64,000 nt of DNA from Mucor racemosus (lineage: Eukaryota > Mucoromycota > Mucoromycetes > Mucorales > Mucoraceae), in NCBI GenBank assembly GCA_027405735.1, contig JAPEHQ010000015.1, forward strand, positions 1,116,001 to 1,180,000, given 5' to 3'. Positions 1 through 11,101 of this stretch are shown here, piece by piece; the first letter of the stretch is position 1, and every line of letters starts with the position of its first letter. A program made the position numbers and the translations under genes. Under the pieces are notes generated by a model. That model had not been told where the DNA came from and ran no database searches. It saw only the letters and a program-made list of their open reading frames with translations.

Positions 1-1
1 T

Positions 2-2214
2 GCAATCATTGACGATGGGTCATCTGTTGAAAGTACTAGCGTAGAAGTTTGTCTGGATAACCATTTACCAAAGAAAATTCATTATGATTCCATTTCTTTG
101 AGACTTGTAGGTACTGATCCTGAACAAATCTGGTTTACGATTTCAGATCAAGATCTTGAACCTGGTAAAAACACATTTTTATTGACAAGCGAGACATCGA
201 CATCTGGTAATTATGTGGTTGAAACCTGTGAAATGAAGATTGGCAAGCTTATTTTCAGTCATAATTTCCTTCGTCCTGGACAAAAGAAACGAGTAGTACG
301 ACTGAATCATGATATGAATCAGTTATATGCAACTTTATCACAACCTCATGAAAGTAAGTTTCACATTTGAAATATGATATATGTATTAGTAACATTTTTG
401 GCCCATAAGTTTGTTTGGGTGAAAGGCAAAGATTATCTGTTAAAATCGATAGTCGATCATGCTCTACTGCATCTGGCATATTATTATTGGAATCTCAAAC
501 AGAAGGAATGGAGATTGTTCATGTTTCTAAAGTATCTGCTCTCATCAAATCCGCTAATGCAGAGGAAGAAAAGGGACAAGAAACTGAATTGGATATGTTG
601 GCCACTGGAGAAATAATATTACCTGATTTAAAACCTAATGAATCTGTCGAACTTTTTGTTGTATATGAAGGTTCTTATACAGAATTTGATTATAGAGTAA
701 GGCTTTTTTTTTTTTTTTTTTTTTTACATTTATAAATGGAAATATACAAGCATTAACTAAACACCTCACCAGATCAAAACAACCATTACTTATAAAATGA
801 GTGACAAAAATCACAAGTTTGTATCTTCAGATTATGTTAAGGTTACAGTACCTTTGCTTGTTACAGAATCTACAATCTTTAGAGAAACTTGGTAAGAGGT
901 TTTAATATATTTTGCTGGGGAAACTAACAATCTTTTTATAGTGTATTTTTAAAAGTGGAGCTTTCGTGCAATGGCGATTTACCAGTTCGTATTCTTGGTT
1001 CATTTGCAAAACCATCAACCTATTATTTAGTCGAAAGCCAATCTGATATGAAGCAATGTGCTTTAACTTTGTTCCCTAGGCAAACAGTGTCTTTTATATA
1101 TAAATTAGTCAAGAGAGAAGATAAATCAGATACTGATGGCGATAATGTGAACTCGAAAATACACTTTAATGTGAAATACCGATCTCTGAAAGATGGTAAT
1201 ATGGAACTCTTAATGTATCACATTTACAATGTCTAATACGTTTTTTATAGAGGTGGAAAATAGCCTTCAAATCATGCTAAGGAATAAGCTAAAGGAACTC
1301 AATTTGGATCAGCATTTGCCATATGTATTCCAAAAGGTAAAGGAAGCATTTTTGGGTTCTGTTGATTACTCCAGTTATGGTTTGACAGATGTAGTTCATC
1401 TTGATGACTTTGATGCAGAGCTTTGTGAATCTTTCTTACTTCACAGAGATTTAAAGACAAAGGTTCAACTATTAGATGCTATTGAAGAATTCTTTGAGGT
1501 AAGGAAAAATACATCTATACTACTTTTCAATGATATCAAGTATATTCTTTTTTCAGAAAAATGAAGCGATTACTGTACAACAAATTCAGCAGATATGGCC
1601 AAATCCTCAATTACATTCAATTGCTTTCCCTCTTGAGGTTCCTACCACCAAGGTGACTACAACTTATAACGAGAGGTTGTACATGAACTAATCAACTAAA
1701 ATAGATTACCCATACTGCTGAATTAATCCTCTCAGTGGAAAAGGATCTACTAGTATCTGAAGCATGTCCCTGCACACTTCGTATCAAACAACTTACTTAC
1801 TGGAATCCAGATAAAATTAAGGAAAACAATGATGATTTCTTTTACGATATCGATGTTGACTATGATAATTGGTTACTATCTGGCAAACGTCGTCTTCGCT
1901 TTGCTTCTAAACCTGATCAAGTTATGGAATTTCCTATTAGTTTGGTACCTCTTAAAACAGGAAATTTATTACTACCATCTGTGCGTGTTTCTGCTGTAAC
2001 ACCAGATATTTTTGCCTCCACAATTTATATTAATAGTGCACAACAAATCTTGGTCAAACCTAAATCGAAAACAGCAACATTCTTTGTAGAACAACAACAA
2101 CGATTCATACAACCATCAAACCAATCTTCTTATGGCCCGTTACCCATTGTTGTTGAAAATCGTAATAGTGTTGCTAGTAGCATTCGTAGTGGCATGGAGA
2201 CACCCACGTTTTAA
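2..2214 (+). CDS. TRS130: TRAPP-II complex subunit, Trs130/TRAPPC10-like (3' part)
   Basis: C-terminal part of a large trafficking protein; the 5' end lies outside the window. The frame is open from base 2. Exons read as 2-353, 410-696, about 818-891, 942-1195, 1251-1498, 1557-1652 and 1705-2214, with GT-AG introns; phases agree throughout, although the acceptor near 817 is the least certain. The C-terminal exon has the family's pattern of a conserved LLVSEACPCTLRI stretch followed by D-Y-D-x-W-L-x-S-G-K-R-R. Trs130/TRAPPC10 is a TRAPP-II subunit that activates Rab11/Ypt31-type GTPases at the late Golgi. The assignment rests on remembered family motifs, not a search. The stop at 2212-2214 is followed by a poly(T) tract. 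Confidence 0.75.
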
Positions 2215-3078
2215 TATCAATAAATTTGCTTTTTTTTTTTCCACAGATATCATGTCCAGGGATTAAAAAAAGAAACCATTGTACCAATTCAATAGATATA
2301 GCTAACATAAAAATATCAACGTATACTTGATATGCCAAGTAACACATGACCGAGTAGTTTTACTCTGTTATACGTTTTCGCCAAAAATCAACCCTTTCAA
2401 CGTCAAAACTGGTGATGTTTGCGTACAATGCAAAATCTATTAAAATGAAATAATCAGCAATATTAAGCTTACGGATACTAATAATCTTGAAGAATATAGC
2501 CTTCCGTTATATGGGCTATAATCAAAACTATGATCTTGGACACTTACTGTTGCTCGAAACCAATACACTAAAAGACTAAATGTATTTTCTCGTTTTTTGA
2601 AATGACAAGGTTTCAGGTATAGAGGTTGAGTCGAGCGTTGCATAATTCTACAGTTTCTAACAACTTCACAAAAACAAAAACCTTTGAATAAATGCAATAT
2701 GTCAAACAAGGCATACAATACTTGAGACCTGTGTGTGTTCTTTGCGTGGTTGCTGTATCCTGTGATCCTTAAGTATACAGCTCAAATGTTGTATTCAAGA
2801 AGTCCCCTTTTGAGTAGTTTATATCTCTCAGTGTTGCATGACTTACTTATAGCGGCAGTGTTGTGATTAAAGTTGATTCGACATCATGTAAGAATTCAGT
2901 TCATGGAAGTACAGGATGTTACTACTAGGTGCTTTATTAAACAGGATATATGATTTATGCTCTATGTTATGCTTAATAAAAAACTATATCACGGCGGATT
3001 GAAAAAAAATGCTCCTAAAAAGCTGATCAGCCTTATTTTTTCTTCTTCTTCAGACACTTTTCTACGTCTCCATCCATT
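2215..3078. other. intergenic, no gene seen
   Basis: A/T-rich spacer between the Trs130-like gene and the small gene at 3079. It has a T-run just after the upstream stop and a pyrimidine-rich tract (tcttcttcttcag) just before the next start. The minus-strand open frame at 2440-2718 has no recognisable features and looks accidental. Confidence 0.6.
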
Positions 3079-3553
3079 ATGGACACTTCAAAGTTCTTTG
3101 AAAGCCAAGATGATTTAAGCTTTGAGAACTACTTCAAAAAGACGCATCAAAACTGGTCCAAAGATTCTGGTTTATCGAAAGGTAGATGAGCAGGAAAATG
3201 AGGCTATGATGTGAAAAGCTTCATTCCTTTCATTCACTCTTATAGTTAAATAATATGATGACAAAACGAAATTCTAACTAACTGCTTATTTTAATAAACA
3301 TTCATTTATACCTAAATGACAATCTCATAAAGCAACCGACAAATTGAATTCTCTTGAAGGACAAATCGAAAACGACAATCATTTCATAACAAACGGCCAA
3401 TCATTTTTTAAACCGGACAAAATTTATCTGCCGCACTGTGCAAAAAATCTCAAATATCAGTTTACTCCAAATCCGGTTGCTTCACCAATTGACTTTCTTC
3501 GGGTACTGAATGTGACAAGTGGCACCCAAAATGGTAGTTGGTTAGCCAAATAA
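3079..3553 (+). CDS. small hypothetical protein, two exons
   Basis: Two exons, 3079-3181 and 3333-3553, joined by a GT-AG intron; the single base left by exon 1 plus two bases of exon 2 keep the frame and give 107 residues. The N-terminus is acidic and Phe-rich (MDTSKFFESQDDLSFENYFK) and the remainder is polar. I see no signal peptide, membrane segment or metal motif, and I do not recognise a family. It sits 68 bp upstream of ADE4 on the same strand, so it may use a very short intergenic region. An unspliced reading stops shortly after the donor, which supports the intron. It could still be a chance reading frame. Confidence 0.5.
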
Positions 3554-3621
3554 ATACCATCTTAATTTCTATACTTTTCCTTTGATCCTTTCATTTCTCC
3601 TTTATATAAAAACATCTCAAC

Positions 3622-5543
3622 ATGTGTGGAATTTCAGCACTTATTTTAGCCGATGCTAACGGAGCTGCCTGTCCCGATTTATTTGAAAGTTTAGGTCTTC
3701 TTCAACATAGAGGCCAGGTAATATATTTTTAATTTGTATTGAATGTTAATCAGTAATATTAATGCCATCTTTCCTAGGATGCCGCTGGTATCGTTACCTG
3801 TGCTGCTAAAGGTCGTTTTTATCAATGTAAAGGAAATGGTATGGTTAGAGATGTATTCAATGAACAGCAACTCTCCAACTTGGTAGGAAGTCTTGGTGTT
3901 GGTCATGGTAAGTTAGATCTTTATAGGAAGAAATGATGTGTACTGAAACCATCTCTTTATCGGGCGCAGTTCGTTACCCCACAGCAGGTTCATCATCCAT
4001 GTCCGAAGCTCAACCTTTTTACGTTAATTCACCTTACGGTATCACTTTTGCTCATGTAAGTGCACATTTTTTGGATCGCAAATAGACTGTGAATACTAAG
4101 ATCGATCTCTATAGAATGGTAATTTGACCAATGCTCGTGAATTGAGAAACTTTCTCGATAAGATTGCTCACAGACATATCAACACCGATTCCGATTCCGA
4201 GTTATTATTGAACATCTTGGCTGACAATTTGCAAAAGACTGGAAAATTCAGGTAAAGATATCAGTCATTTAGAGGGGTCACACAATATGTGGGTCATACA
4301 TCTCATCTAATTTTTTTAACCCCTCCCCAACATCTAATAGAGTTAATGAAGAGGATATTCTCACCGCAATCAAGGATTTATATAGCCAATGTAAGGGTGC
4401 CTATGCTTGTGTTGCTATGATTGCCGGTTTCGGTATCATTGGTTTCCGTGATCCTCATGGCATTAGACCTTTGATCTTGGGTCGCCGTCAAACTCAAGCT
4501 GGTTTCGATTACATGCTCGCTTCTGAGAGTGTTGTTCTTGAAGCTTTAGGTTTCACTGATTTCGAAGATGTTAAGGCTGGTGAAGCTGTTATTATTACTC
4601 GTGATCAAGTTACTCGTCGCCGTTTAGTTGTTGAAGAGAATCTTGGCCCTTGTATCTTTGAATATGTCTATTTTGCCCGTCAAGATAGTATCATTGACGG
4701 AATTTCTGTTTATAAAGCTCGTCTTGCAATGGGTGAAGCTTTGGCAGATCAAGTTGTTAAGGCTTTAGGTGATAATATGGATATTGATGTAGTTATTCCT
4801 GTAAGTTGTCAAATAAGCAATTGTGTTACCTAAAGCTTATTTGATCTAATGTGTTCCGTTTTATTTTTTGTGTTCAGGTTCCTGATACTAGTCGTGCTGC
4901 TGCCCTTCAATGCTCTCGTAAATTAAATATTGTTTATCGTGAAGGTTTCAACAAGAACAGATATGTTGGTAGAACTTTTATTATGCCTGGTCAACAAGTT
5001 AGACGTAAAAATGTCAGAAGAAAATTAAATGCTATGGCTTTGGAATTCCATGGAAAGAATGTCTTGTTGGTCGATGGTAAGTTTTTGTTGAAATTTGTAT
5101 TCTTGGATATTAAACCTTTGTTGTTAGATTCCATTGTTAGAGGTACCACTTCCAAAGAAATCATTGTCATGGCTCGTGAGGCAGGTGCTAAAAAAGTATA
5201 CTTTGCATCTTGCGCTCCCCCAATTCGATACCCTAATGTTTACGGCATTGATATGCCTACTCGCAGTGAACTCGTCGCTTATAATCGTAACGAAGATGAG
5301 ATTGCTGAAGAAATTGGTGCTGATAAGGTCATTTATGAAGATTTACATGATCTTACTGAATCGGTTCGTCGCTTTAATCCTTCAATTGAAACCTTTGACA
5401 CATCTGTCTTTGATGGAAAGTACATTACTGGTGATGTGGATGAATCTTACTTTAACTACATTGAAGGTGAACGTAATGACGACGACAAAACTGTCAATAC
5501 AGATAATGAAAGTATTGGTTTGCATAATAGCTTTAGAAAGTAG
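3622..5543 (+). CDS. ADE4: amidophosphoribosyltransferase (Ade4/PurF)
   Basis: Catalyses the first committed step of purine synthesis, PRPP + glutamine to 5-phosphoribosylamine, in the cytosol. Seven exons (3622-3717, 3778-3907, 3970-4055, 4115-4251, 4341-4800, 4878-5076, 5128-5543) give 507 residues, normal for fungal Ade4. The start gives MCGI, so Cys2 is exposed as the Ntn glutaminase nucleophile with no propeptide. Other marks are [20 protein letters not shown] and HNGNLTN in the glutaminase domain, and the PRPP-binding loop [13 protein letters not shown], which is assembled across the last intron (5077-5127). The C-terminal tail is acidic, as in fungal homologues. The gene looks intact. 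A LINE has landed about 170 bp downstream of the stop. Confidence 0.97.
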
Positions 5544-5698
5544 ATTAACATCTAAAAAACTTAACATATTTATAACAATTGTAATTCATTTTAATAAAAA
5601 CTATTCCTTTCATTTCTAAAAAAGCATACAAAATGACCGAAACCACCGTGGGAGCGGGGTGTGAAATAAGAAATTGCACCTGCCGGATTTCTGATTCA

Positions 5699-5714
5699 TT
5701 TTGACATTTCCGAA
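5699..5714. repeat. left target-site duplication of the LINE
   Basis: The 16 bases ttttgacatttccgaa recur exactly at 7114-7129, on the other side of the LINE and its poly(A) tail. If the base before each copy is counted the repeat is 17 bp, but on the right that A could belong to the tail. Confidence 0.9.
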
Positions 5715-6971
5715 GCAAAGGGAGGCCTTGGTTTACTAGATGCTGAAATCCAACAATATGTCTTTCAATTCCGATATATTAAGGCCATTATCAATACATA
5801 TATCTCTGTTCCTACTGTAGTCCCTTCATTCCTTGTTCATCTAATCTCTGATTCCCTTGAAATTACATATGCAGCTCCCTCGCCAGCACTGCCACTACTA
5901 TTTGCTGGTTGGAGATTTCCCAAACGTCCACTGGTATTGTCATCCGTCTTTCCCTTGCTCTTCAAGGCCTTCGATGCTTGTTTCCCAAATAGGCTACCTG
6001 CTACACTCTGGCCACAGATTCCACCAGCAGCAGCGTGTTTATCATTACCCATCCAAGAGACGCTGTATCCTAACGTTGCCCACCCGGGTTTGGCATTCAA
6101 GTTCTCCAAGAACCTCCTTACACTGAAAGTCTCAGATTTTTTCTATTTCGACCCAGTAGACCAACTCCTTCACTTTCGCTTTCCTGCTGATTGCTCGTAT
6201 CCAGGCCTGCTCAGGAGAATCCAAAAAGCGGTTAATGATTGCCGACTCTTGGCGCATAAATACTTTGCCTTTCATTTGGGACTTTTGCCCTACTCCACAC
6301 TTTCCCCGGAGGACATACATCAGTCCAGATCACTCATCAATTGCTCTCCCGTCACCATTGAGCCATTTATCACAAAGCTACTCACAATCCAAGAGACATT
6401 TCTTTCATTAGCACCAAACATCAGTATCCGTAAGCATATTATACGTAATAAGGGCCGTATTGATCATGGTCGCTTCTACAATCCGAACATCCTCGCCTCT
6501 GGTTGGGTTCAATTTATACAAAACCCAATGCACCCTCCTGCTCGAAATCTTTGGTACCGACTACTACAACAAAAACTATCGAACAAGTCTACATTAGCCA
6601 TGATCCCCGGTATTGTTGATTCTGACCGTTGTATTTTTTGTAATCAGATCGAAACAGCTGAACATCTCCTGTTCTCATGTCCACATAAGAAAGACATCTG
6701 GATTAATATCCTTCCTACTTACCTCAGCAATTTTTCGTCCTTTTCTATCCATAGCGTATTCAAACATATGTCTCAGTTAACTCTAGATTCATTCCTGTTC
6801 CGCCCCTCCGTCCCCCTAATTACAATTATCGACCTTTTAGCCACCACAATGTATCAGATTTGGAAAGCTCATTGGCGCCAACATTTTTATTCCATTCCCT
6901 TTCATCCGATGCGAGTGATTCCTTTGATCCACAAGGACCTCCAGATTCTCAACAAACACTACCGTATTTAA
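5715..6971 (+). pseudogene. LINE reverse transcriptase, C-terminal remnant
   Basis: 418 codons in a single uninterrupted frame, lacking the endonuclease and most of the reverse transcriptase domain. The zinc-binding C-terminal region is present around 6631-6693 (CIFC...H...C). There is no plausible start codon at the insertion boundary, so it is probably not translated as a functional protein. The nearest internal Met codons would yield only the C-terminal tail. Confidence 0.85.
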
Positions 6972-7113
6972 TTAACCCTCATTCGTTATCATTTTGAGTT
7001 GTCCCTGCCCCGCACACACCTCAATCCCTCATCGATGAGTTTTATTTTTTTTAAAACAAAACCCCGCTTTTAATAAAAAAATACAACCTTTCATCCATAA
7101 AAAAAAAAAAAAA
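5715..7113 (+). mobile_element. 5'-truncated non-LTR retrotransposon (LINE), 3' end with poly(A)
   Basis: The insert runs from the end of the left duplication to a poly(A) tail (7099-7113) and is flanked by an exact 16-bp target-site duplication. Its single open frame starts at the very first codon after the duplication and runs to the stop at 6969-6971 with no initiator at the boundary, as expected when reverse transcription stops early. The reading frame begins AKGGLGLLD, a typical segment after the reverse transcriptase catalytic region. It ends with a zinc-binding module C-x2-C-x7-H-x4-C (CIFCNQIETAEHLLFSC), typical of fungal and plant LINE RT C-termini. No stop codons interrupt the frame, so the insertion is probably recent. 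Confidence 0.9.
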
Positions 7114-7129
7114 TTTTGACATTTCCGAA
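7114..7129. repeat. right target-site duplication of the LINE
   Basis: Exact match to 5699-5714, directly after the poly(A) tail; together the two copies define the insertion. Confidence 0.9.
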
Positions 7130-7906
7130 AAAAAATTGATCTTTAAAGAATTTTTACGCCCTCAAATGCCAAATAAACATACATATGCGCTATATTAAAG
7201 ATGATGTAATTTAATTTGCTGTATTGTCTTGTATTTTTTTTTACTATTGTTTTTGGGAAAATGTTTTCGATATCGGCTAAAATGTTGGATTTCAGTTATT
7301 TGGCCAAAAGTCAAAAAACTTGGCCTGTCTATTCCAAATAAACGGTACGAACGTAACGATATGTATATTCCGGTCATAAAACTCTGATATGTACCTTAGT
7401 AAAAAGTCTCATTTTTCGGATGAAAAATTGAATTTAGTAAAAATTGAGATTTTGGATGAGGTATCATAAGGAAAAAATCGAGATGAAATAAAATTGTAGA
7501 AAAATTTGAGGAAATAGTTTAAAATGAATCTACTATCAAGTAGTATTCGTTTGGTATGTTTCTGTTGGCTAGAAATGGCTTTGTTGTACCACAATATAAT
7601 GTTTAAAGTACTGAAATAGGCTAATTCTGCTAAATTAGCAGTAAATCATCAGTCTAAAGTGCTCTTTTCGTTAGTTTCAGATGCATTTAAAGATCTGAAT
7701 TTAGGTTTTTTCTGATATTTAGAATCTAGTAGATGCAAAATAGACAATACAATCCCATATTTTTTATCGAAATTGCTTTATTGAAGCTCACTAATCATGC
7801 AAAAGGCGACACAAAACTAGGATATCCGGTCACCAAACGTAATCAAACCTTTGACATTGTAAAAGCCTTCGATTTTTTTTCTTTTTAATCTATTACTTTC
7901 CATAAA
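7130..7906. promoter_or_regulatory. intergenic region upstream of ETT1
   Basis: A/T-rich spacer. The last 60 bases before the ETT1 start are pyrimidine-rich (ttttttttctttttaat), a common feature of fungal promoters. No gene or repeat was recognised; the short minus-strand frames here look accidental. Confidence 0.4.
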
Positions 7907-9154
7907 ATGCCAGTTGAGAAAAAGAGACCTAGAGGTTTAAAGGGTAGTGCCATTGCCAAGGCCAACAAAAAAACCAAAACAGAAGAGCAGCCCTCTAGCA
8001 CAACTGAGTTACCCGAAAATGCTCAAACTGTTGTTATCGACAAGGTAGTTGAAGAAGGTGATGAAGTTGGTGAAGCCGCCGCTCTTTTCGAAAGTGCTCT
8101 TGAGAAGCTTGGTAAGTAAATCATTTCGGAGGTGTTTATACATATTTATTGACAAATGAAATGTGTTTGTAGAAACTGATCCTACTGCTGCTTTACCTTT
8201 GCTCCGTGGTACTATTCATGAATCTGATCGTATTTTACGCAACCACGATGACAAAGAACCTTTGCCTGCTCTCTTTTATTACACTTATGGCTCTGCTCTT
8301 TATGAATTGGGTCGTTTGACTGAAGATGAAGATTTTGAACCCTATTTAGAAGCTGCCGAGGAGAGATTGAACGAAAGCTTGGCCCTTAAGGATACCGACT
8401 TGAGTAACAAAATCCATTTGGCTCTTGCCAAGATTTGGCTCGCTAAGGCTGCTAGTGCTGTTTCAGAGGGAGATCAAACGATTCCCGAGTTATCTATCAA
8501 GGCATTGAAAACCTTGGATGAGGTGCTCGTCTCTGAGATTCCCTCTAAAACTGTCATTGAATTGGCCGACATTGTTCAAAACCACGGCGATTTGTACGAG
8601 AGCCTTGAATCCCGTAATAAGTTCATTTCTTGGGCTGAAAACGCTTTAGAAAAGGTTTTAAAGGGTAAATGCATATACTAATCATCATTTTGTGGATACA
8701 ATACTTATTTCTTTTTCTTTTTTTTTTTTTTGTAATATTAGACGAACCTGCAAATGCTGAAGCTTTATCTGGACTCGGTTATTGTAAATTATCAATTGCC
8801 AATTATTTGTTAGATAACATTGACGAAACAGAAGAACAAGAGGAAAAGACTGAATTGTCTGAGGAAGAGGAAAAGGCTTACAAAGCTATTCTCGAAAGCA
8901 AGAAATATTTCGAGAAAGCCAAGGAAGAACTTGTCAAAATTGATAAAGTTTCACCTCAAATTCTCTCTGATTTAGCAGAAACTTATTTGAATGAAGCTAA
9001 TTTAGTCTTGAAGGAAGAAGAGCAATCCGCCATTTACCAAAAGGCTGTTGAAAATATTAAAGAAGCTAATGCTTTGATTGAAGAGAAGAAGCTTGAATTC
9101 ATTTTGCCTGAAGCATTAACCTCTTTTTTGGAGGAATTTGAGGCTGAAGAGTAA
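7907..9154 (+). CDS. ETT1: enhancer of translation termination 1 (Ett1-like)
   Basis: Three exons, 7907-8111, 8173-8664 and 8742-9154, with GT-AG introns (both in phase 1), giving 369 residues. The N-terminus is basic and nuclear-localisation-like (KKRPRGLKGS, followed by KANKKTKT). The family-typical segment GTIHESDRILRN follows exon 2's start, and the rest is TPR-like helical sequence with an acidic linker (EEQEEKTELSEEEEK). Yeast Ett1 is a nuclear protein linked to stop-codon recognition efficiency. The length and architecture fit this fungal-restricted family. Identification is from remembered motifs. The last intron has an unusually long T-run before its acceptor. Confidence 0.75.
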
Positions 9155-9466
9155 ATTTGCATAAATTTGACATTTCAATAAACTACATACAGCATTTAGA
9201 CATATCTTTCGTTTGATATTTTGACCAGAACATTTTAGTTTGATTTTGATGTACCTGTTCAACATGTAAGGACTCAGATAAATGTAGTTTCAATGGAATT
9301 TGTAAATGATAGTATTTTTGAAATAAGAAAAATAAATTATTTTATTGATTCATAGAAAGTTATTACGAGTACAAAATTAATGAAAAGAATACATATAATA
9401 TAATAATATATAATGGTTTAAGGATAAGTAAGTAGTATTAAATAAGAAAATGTTATAAAGTATCAA
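9155..9466. terminator. convergent 3' ends of ETT1 and the phosphate transporter
   Basis: About 310 bp between two tail-to-tail genes. AATAAA-like signals occur near 9176 (aataaa on the plus strand) and the region is very A/T-rich. Both transcripts probably end here. Confidence 0.5.
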
Positions 9467-11101
9467 TTAGACGGCAGCAGAAGCAACAGAAACAAACATG
9501 TTGGGAGCGTATGCAGCAAATGAAAAGAGCAAACCAGCAATCAAACCAGCAACTGGCAAAGTAATCACCCATGAGAAGAAGCACCATGCCAACATTCTCC
9601 AGTTAACAGCACTTAATTTTCCGTTACATAAGCCAACAGCAGCTGTAGCACCAGTGATACAGTGAGTAGTAGAAACAGGAAGACCAAGCTTTGAACAAGT
9701 CAAAACCGTCAATGCAGCACCTAATTCAGCAGAGAAACCACGAGTAGGGGTGAATAAAGTAATGTTATTACCCAATACACGCATAATATTATAACCATAA
9801 GTTGCAAGACCAATATCAATAGCGACACCACCGTAAGCAAGAATCCAAATAGGAACAGGGACCTTACCAGTAACATCTACTTCGGCAGTTTGCCAAATAT
9901 CAAATACGGCAGACAAGGGACCAACAGCGTTAGATACATCATTGGAACCATGAGCAAAAGAAGCCATACAAGCAGTAATAACTTGAAGGAAAGAGAACAT
10001 GTATTCAACATCACTATCATAAATTTCGGCAGCATCGTGAACAGACTTGACTTTATCATTTGTCAAATTACGGACATCTTTTCTAATACCATGAAGCAAA
10101 ACGTTAAGGATTTTGTCTTTCCATGAAGTCTTTACAGGAGCAACTTCAGCAATTTCAGTAACTTGTTCTGTTTCTTCAACGCGAGTAATTTCTTGACCAT
10201 CTTTGGTTTCTTGAATGTATTCTTTATTATCTGAAGAGCTGCTAGAATTGATAGTTTCAGAGTGAACAGCATCTTTTGTCTCGGGCAAAGCTTTGATAAC
10301 TGGACGAGGACCCAAGAATGGAATAACAAAAATATGATACCAACGAAGCTCTTCACGACCAACAACTCTTCTCTTGAGCCAGGGACAGAAAAAGATGATA
10401 GCAAATAAGGCAAAGAATGCACCAATACCGAATGCGATACCAACAATGACACCAACATTCATCTTGGCTGCTTTAGTACCTGGAGCACCTTTATAAATGA
10501 GATAAAATGCCTCAATAGTAGTTGTAAAGAAAAAGTAGACAGGAATAAGACGAACAGCCCATTTAATACTATCCTTTTGACGAAGAATACCATATTTTGT
10601 GATACTGTAAATGATTGCAGCAACGGCACCAGCAAATACAGGAGATAAAAACCAAGATGTAATGATTTGACCAAGACCAGACCAACCCCAAGTGATGGAA
10701 TCACCACCAAATGCAGCAATACCAACACCACAAACAGCACCTACAATTGAGTGAGTAGTGGATACTGGCCAACCGTTCTTTGTTGCGAAAAGAACCCAAC
10801 ATGAAGAACCAATGATAGCACAAGTCATACCAAGCATAAGCAGTTCAGGAGTATCTGCAAATCTGCTAACTGAAAGAATACCACCTTTAATAGTATCTGC
10901 TGTATTAGAACCAAGTAAAAGAGCTCCTAAAAATTCAGTAAAACAAGCAACCAAACAAGCTTGTGCAAGTGATAGTGATCCAGAAGCAACAGATGTAGCA
11001 AATGAATTAGCAACATCATTTGCACCAATACCGTAAGCATCTGCAAATGCAAATACCATAGTTACTCCAAATAGCCATGTATAATCCCAAGGATTCATCA
11101 T
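9467..11101 (-). CDS. PHO89: PiT-family inorganic phosphate transporter (Pho89/Pho-4 type)
   Basis: A single exon of 544 residues, normal for fungal Pho89/PHO-4 cation-phosphate symporters at the plasma membrane. Both copies of the PiT signature are present: GANDVANSFATSVASGSLSL near residue 27 and HGSNDVSNAVGPLSAVFDIW in the C-terminal half. Each half carries about five or six hydrophobic segments, with a long hydrophilic, Glu/Lys-rich central loop between them, as in the family. WPVSTTHSIVGA and LPVSTTHCITGA are the repeated PVSTTH motifs of the two inverted halves. Two adjacent Met codons make the exact start ambiguous by one residue. I did not find a CACGTG Pho4-type site in the upstream 600 bp. 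Confidence 0.95.
   Translation of the reverse strand: MMNPWDYTWLFGVTMVFAFADAYGIGANDVANSFATSVASGSLSLAQACLVACFTEFLGALLLGSNTADTIKGGILSVSRFADTPELLMLGMTCAIIGSSCWVLFATKNGWPVSTTHSIVGAVCGVGIAAFGGDSITWGWSGLGQIITSWFLSPVFAGAVAAIIYSITKYGILRQKDSIKWAVRLIPVYFFFTTTIEAFYLIYKGAPGTKAAKMNVGVIVGIAFGIGAFFALFAIIFFCPWLKRRVVGREELRWYHIFVIPFLGPRPVIKALPETKDAVHSETINSSSSSDNKEYIQETKDGQEITRVEETEQVTEIAEVAPVKTSWKDKILNVLLHGIRKDVRNLTNDKVKSVHDAAEIYDSDVEYMFSFLQVITACMASFAHGSNDVSNAVGPLSAVFDIWQTAEVDVTGKVPVPIWILAYGGVAIDIGLATYGYNIMRVLGNNITLFTPTRGFSAELGAALTVLTCSKLGLPVSTTHCITGATAAVGLCNGKLSAVNWRMLAWCFFSWVITLPVAGLIAGLLFSFAAYAPNMFVSVASAAV

Noticed and set aside
2440..2718. Minus-strand 92-codon frame
   Set aside because: No domain, poor composition, not supported by any splice or neighbour evidence.
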